A DNA stretch of 64,000 nt from Pardosa pseudoannulata (taxonomy: Eukaryota > Arthropoda > Arachnida > Araneae > Lycosidae): positions 63,582,578 through 63,646,577 of the forward strand of contig CM063500.1 in NCBI GenBank assembly GCA_032207245.1, read 5' to 3'. Positions within the stretch are counted from its first letter, which is position 1, and each line of letters begins with the position of its first letter. This document shows, one piece after another, positions 59,244 to 64,000 of this stretch. Made by a program: the position numbers and the translations under genes. Under the pieces are notes generated by a model. The model had not been told where the DNA came from and did not search any database. It worked only from the letters and a program-made list of their open reading frames with translations.

Positions 59244-59482
59244 GCTAGACCCATGGTTCTTAATTTTTTTTCTAACTTGAAAACTGCAGAGGTAGAGGAA
59301 TGATTACACCTGAAGACGAATACGTGAGCAATTCATATCCTGTTTTGACAGTGGTAAGGGAAGACAATTTAAATTTTAAGAAGTACCTTCATGTTTTTCT
59401 TATAATATTAATTTTACAATTTTAAGCTGACTTTTTTTTATTACTGCCACAGCACCTAATTTGAGAATCACACTGCTAGACC
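59244..59482. mobile_element. Short hAT-like element, right copy
   Basis: Counterpart of 2,477-2,716 with the same GCTAGACC bounds. Left inner end here reads CATGGTTCTTAA, closer to the usual hAT terminus than the left copy's CACGGTTCATAA. Confidence 0.45.
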
Positions 59483-61543
59483 ATGCAGCCAATATTTTTA
59501 CTATTACTAGATACCAATGACTATAGTTTGAACTCTGGTAACCATATCTGAAGCTTATACTGTTTTACAATAAATAAAACTACAAAACTTAAGTGCCATT
59601 TTTTGAAAATTTTTTCTAACCTCTATCTTACATAGAAGTATGTTTTTTTTACAAGATTTATCAACATATTACAGATGTAGTATTTCTATCCTAGCAAGGT
59701 ATAGCATAGGTAAGACTGGTTACAAATTTATTTTTCAATATTTGTATATCTCACTTTAAAACTTTTAGAAATTTCAGTGAATTTTTTACCATTATATATA
59801 CATTGTTTTTTAAATGTTTAATTTGTTTTTGCCAATTTAACAATTCTTTGGTTGCCAATGGCAAAAAATGTCACCAAGATGGACTTATACTACATCTGTT
59901 TCATGGATTTATACATAAACTGATCCCCTATTTTAACTAAATAAAAAGTACCAAAAACTTTCATCTTATACATAGAAGAGATAGTTTTGCAGATATAAAT
60001 TCAAATTTCTTATCTAGTATTAAAATATTGCTTTTATATGATATATATCCATATAAAGGTATGAAAATACGACCATTCAAATGCATTGTTTGTTAGTTTT
60101 TTTTATATAAACTTTAGGAGGATGGTAAAGATTTATAATAACAAAACTACAAACATCACAAGGAACAACAGCCTGAAATCTTTCTTGATAAAAGCAAAAA
60201 AGATGAAAACCAGTTTCAACTTTATTAATAATTTAATACTTAAAAGAGTCAAAATATTAGAAGAGAAACTAATTCAAATACAATTGAGAGGATACATGTC
60301 ACTATCAGACATGCTAACTTTTGAATATTGAAAATAGTAGTACACTACTAATTTGCACCAAAGAGATGAGTCTTTTTGCATAAATGCTGGGCAATAGCTT
60401 GTGTGTCATTACACAAGGCACATACTAGATGATTATGTTTACATTTACCGCTCAAACAAAACAACCGACTCTACTGAAGTGTCTAAAATCCAATATAAAC
60501 ACAATATTTTATTTTCAAAATATCATAAATATGTATATTTCTGAACAGAAATCCCCTCTTAATAAAAAGTAAGATGAAGTATTTTATTCTAATTTATTTA
60601 GTTGCATTTAAATATTAGTTTGTATCTCTCCTGTATAACACATTTACATATTTTTGGCAAAAAATAATATTAAATAAAAATTTTTTTGGCAATATACTGT
60701 GAGAAAAACTCAAATATAGTACTATATATTATAATCCAATATTATCAAGCAAATTCATAACTTTTAATATGAAATTTCTACTTTATCTGCAGTTTCCAGA
60801 AGTAAGCATGCTGAGAATTTAAAAGTAGCATATATTTCCAAGTATAAGTCGAGAATTTTTAAAATTTTTTATAGACCTAAAGTGTGTGGGAAGGCGGATC
60901 TTATATACAAATCCATAGAACAGATGTAATACATGTGTTTTACAAATGTACAACAGGGAAAAGTAAATAAAGTTTGCAAATATTTTAAAATGAGAAAAAA
61001 CACAAAAATTGAAAAATAAATTTTAAATGATTGTGTTATAATTGTGCCAAGACAACATATAATGGTAGTGGATCAGCTAATCTAATAAATACAATTGTAT
61101 GCAAACCAGGAACGTTCGATAAATTGCCAAACATAATAATTTTCTTCTTTTTTAGCCTATATTGCTTAAATTTATGAAAATGTTTATCTTTATATAGGGT
61201 TACCAGAATTGAAACTATTGTGTTAGCATTTAAGTAAGAATATCATTGGCCGCATGTGATGTTGTTAAGTCAACGATTATTATACACCTCATACTAGCAG
61301 CGTGACAGTGAAATGACAAGTTCATGACTTGTAAAAATAAACTATTTATTTTGAACTTAAAAAAACCCCTGAGACTAAAAACATTTTGCCATCTCGTTTT
61401 ATACATTCCTGCAGAGAAATACCTTTGCTGGGAGCGGGAGAGTGAAGCAACATGTAGTGCTCAGTCAATTACATCATAACTCACGTATTCGATGCCGGCT
61501 ATGAATAATGAAAAGAATAATTGTTAGGGATTACTAACAGCAT

Positions 61544-61692
61544 GGTCTAGCCCCACAATTATCAAACTGCACACTGTGGCAGTAATCTAGAAAGATGCCT
61601 CTGCATTTGTCTTGAGGTGTGACCGATCCTCTATCTACGTGAAACTTAAATTAGAAGCAGTGGAGAAAAAGGTTTGAGAGCATTGGTCTAGC
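61544..61692. mobile_element. Second short hAT-like element, right copy, internally deleted
   Basis: Counterpart of 4,781-5,025, bounded by GGTCTAGC on both sides, but lacking about 95 bp of its interior. Confidence 0.45.
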
Positions 61693-61960
61693 ATTTTACT
61701 ATAAAGCAATTTGATTGGAAAATATTTCCTTTGTTTTACCTGCTTAGCAACATATGTTCTAGAAATTGTTTTTTCATTTCTTATATATGGATTTCAAACT
61801 TTGGTTATATTTTTGAAGGAAAATCACACCTTCTGCATATATAGATGGGCTTATATTCAGAAATATAGGTTAATAATAATATACTTAACACCAACACAAA
61901 ATAAAGCTTTGAAAACTATATTCATATTCAGTTTCCTGAGATGATATAGTTTTTTATTCC

Positions 61961-61963
<3 letters not shown>

Positions 61964-62050
<87 letters not shown>
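61964..62050. repeat. (CA)n(TA)n microsatellite, right copy
   Basis: Counterpart of 5,306-5,379. Confidence 0.95.
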
Positions 62051-62055
<5 letters not shown>

Positions 62056-62362
62056 ATGGAAAATACTGGAAAAATTTGAAAAATAGTATTTTTGGACATA
62101 TTATTGAAGAATTATTAATTGCTTTCTAAATTTGCAGGAACTGCAATTTTTTTCATAGCAGTAAGCAGGTCTGTTCTATCAATATTTTAATGGATTTGCA
62201 TTTATTTGAATACAGGACATATATTGTTTTTTTTAAATGGAAATACCATTCTGAAAAATCTTTACATAATCTACTTAAATAAAAACAATGTTTGTACTGC
62301 AATTATAAAAAAAAGAAAAGAAAACATAACATTTTAAGGAATGCTTAAGATAAATATCTTAC

Positions 62363-62532
62363 TTTACACATCCCTTCAATATCCTTAGCACATGGATGAA
62401 ATTGATGCCAGGGTAAATTAAGCAATTCAGTGTGACATACTGAAGCAGAATAATGTCGGTAGCCAGGAACTACATATATTTCGATGTAAAAATTCCACAA
62501 ATAAGATAAAACACTTTCATCACATCCATAAC
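62363..62532 (-). CDS. EPG5: EPG5-like exon 8, right copy
   Basis: Second copy of the exon at 5,687-5,856, with the same acceptor (AATTTTATAG), donor (GTAAGA) and length. No base difference was seen across the exon, although the flanking introns carry substitutions and indels. Confidence 0.7.
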
Positions 62533-64000
62533 CTATAAAATTTATATAATCAGACATTTTACACATTAATGTTTGCAAGTAAAATATGCATGAAATATAA
62601 CCATTTAATACATTATTAACCTTCTGACTGCTGAACCCATATATATATATGTATGTATATATATATATATGTAATATATCAAAATTATTTAACTCTAATA
62701 TTTCTTTAAAAACCTCCTCTCTCCCATTCTAATTCCTTTAAATCTTTTTCCCAGCCTCTAAATAGTTTAATCAAAGGAGTATTTTACACTTAACATTCTT
62801 CCTAAAGCTTTGTAGCCTAAAAATGTAAACTTTCTGTCTATTCAGCATGTTTCCCAGCTGTCAGCAGCAAATGGTTTCGCTTTTAGATGATACTGCATTT
62901 AATTCGCTTACCAAGGTTTTTTATACTGTGGGAAAATTTTTTGTCATCACTCTTGGGTGCATCTCTTTTTGATCAGAGTGAACTCTGTGGCTTTTCTTTG
63001 TCTGTCGTGAAGTAGAAAAGATGTGTGTTGTAGCCACTCTGGATTTAGATATTTATATGCTTTATGATATTTATATGCTTTATCAAACATTTATTGTACT
63101 TTAACTGTGATAATACTTGAAAATTAGCAGTTTTAAAAGTTAAATAGCACTGGTTAATCAACAGTCCTTTTAAATGTATAGATGTATTTTTATATATTTT
63201 AATTGTTCTACATTAGTAATATTTAAACAAAAGTAATATTTAAACACTAACTTACCAAGAAATGGTCTTCACAAACCCATAGAGATGATTTATATGATAA
63301 TTTGGGGTTTAATTTCTCATCCCTTTTCATCGCATTTGTCCAGATTTTACGTGCATGTGGATCTTTGGGAACGCTGAAAATTATCTTCTCATTGCAATTA
63401 GTTGTTGTATTTTTACAGAGTGGTGCAATACAATATTTAGAATAGGATTTTTAATGTCAGACATAATAAAAAAAATTCTATTATATGCGATACTTTACAC
63501 AGAAATAAATTTAAAAGTCACTTTTTAACATGTAAACAGCATAGGCGGTAGGTGTTTTCGTGAATGATGACGTTACAAACTTGGAGGAAAAGTATCATTT
63601 TTGAGAGACGTTAAATTCGCTATAAAACCCATTAGAAATCACTAATTAGGCCCCCAAACGAAAGAAAAATAGGTACTGTCCCGCTTACTTTTTTGTCTTC
63701 TATTGTTTAAAATTAAAATTAGAAAACGTGAAAATTCCTCATTGGGGAAAAAAAAATATATCTAAATAATTCAACATACATAATGAATACTGAAACTTTT
63801 TTTATTACAGTTTATAATCACTTGCTAAATGGTATAAAATGGCATAAATATATATATGAATGATGCAACTAAGATGCATGATACCCTTCATCAAAAATGG
63901 GTAAAAAAAGTCTATATAATTTAAAATACATAATGAATATTAAAAAAATTGACATTACCTTAAAATATGAATAGAAAATGACTTTAAAGGAAAATAATAC
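62533..64000. other. Intron upstream of EPG5-like exon 8, right copy
   Basis: Repeats 5,857-7,279. Contains the second THAP-like exon and an expanded TA/GTA run at 62,639-62,670. The window ends before exon 7's copy. Confidence 0.5.
63256..63464 (-). pseudogene. THAP-like zinc finger exon, right copy, damaged
   Basis: Counterpart of 6,538-6,744 with a net +2 bases near 63,417-63,425. In the frame of the conserved C-terminal half (FSVPKDP ... WVCEDHF) the N-terminal pair is a canonical C-x4-C (CIAPLC). In that frame a TAA lies about ten codons upstream with no ATG between, and the ATG used by the left copy is out of frame. Donor GTAAGT is intact. Confidence 0.55.

Larger units (their letters stand above)
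58803..62362. other. Intron between EPG5-like exons 9 and 8, right copy
   Basis: Repeats 2,040-5,686. Contains the copies of the two short hAT-like elements (59,244-59,482 and 61,544-61,692) and a CA/TA run at 61,964-62,050. Confidence 0.5.
55513..64000. repeat. Right arm of the large direct duplication
   Basis: From 56,767 onward this matches 1-7,279. The 1,254 bases before that (55,513-56,766) would correspond to sequence left of the window. They carry an EPG5-like exon that continues the gene in the correct phase, so they belong to the same copied unit. The arm starts directly at the outer end of a Gypsy LTR (55,512), which marks the likely breakpoint. Confidence 0.85.

Overview
The window is eukaryotic: AT-rich, with small exons bounded by GT/AG splice sites, introns of 1.5-6 kb, and a heavy load of LTR retrotransposons, hAT-type DNA transposons and dinucleotide repeats. 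It fits an arthropod genome, possibly an arachnid one. That lineage call is inference from the repeat families and gene style, not something the sequence proves.

Layout. (1) 1-18.5 kb: nine minus-strand exons in consistent splice phase, belonging to one large gene that I tentatively match to EPG5 (autophagosome-lysosome tethering). Relics of a THAP exon, short hAT-like elements and a decayed hAT transposase lie in the introns. (2) 20,784-20,883: a 100-N assembly gap, followed by a THAP-like exon. (3) 21.4-24.7 kb: short inverted-repeat elements and an LTR-like fossil. (4) 25-36 kb: nested LTR elements, all minus strand. A 4.6 kb Gypsy element (TSD GAGTT) sits in a second Gypsy element (TSD TAAAC), which sits in the LTR of a decayed BEL/Pao element. 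A decayed plus-strand Gypsy pol follows to 38.5 kb. (5) 39.8-46.4 kb: the first three exons of a DCAF6-like gene (WD40 substrate receptor of CUL4-DDB1 ubiquitin ligase), plus strand. Intron 1 holds two nested hAT elements, each with a perfect 8-bp TSD. (6) 46.7-49.9 kb: the 3' half of a second BEL/Pao element. (7) 49.9-55.5 kb: a complete-length Gypsy element, minus strand, without matching TSDs. (8) 55.5-64 kb: EPG5-like sequence again. 56,767-64,000 repeats 1-7,279 at about 97% identity by eye, including two exons; a further downstream exon lies at 56.1 kb.

The most interesting reading joins parts 5 to 8. The Gypsy element at 49.9-55.5 kb sits exactly at the junction between DCAF6-intron/BEL sequence on its left and the start of the second EPG5 copy on its right, and its flanks do not match. 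That is what non-allelic recombination between two Gypsy copies would leave: a tandem duplication with a unit of about 55 kb, leaving a 3'-truncated DCAF6 and a 3'-truncated EPG5 copy beside one intact copy of each outside the window. An assembly switch between haplotypes inside the same repeat would look the same, so both explanations are kept open.

The host genes are head to head (EPG5-like minus, DCAF6-like plus), separated by the transposon block. No tRNA, rRNA, CRISPR or operon-like feature was seen.
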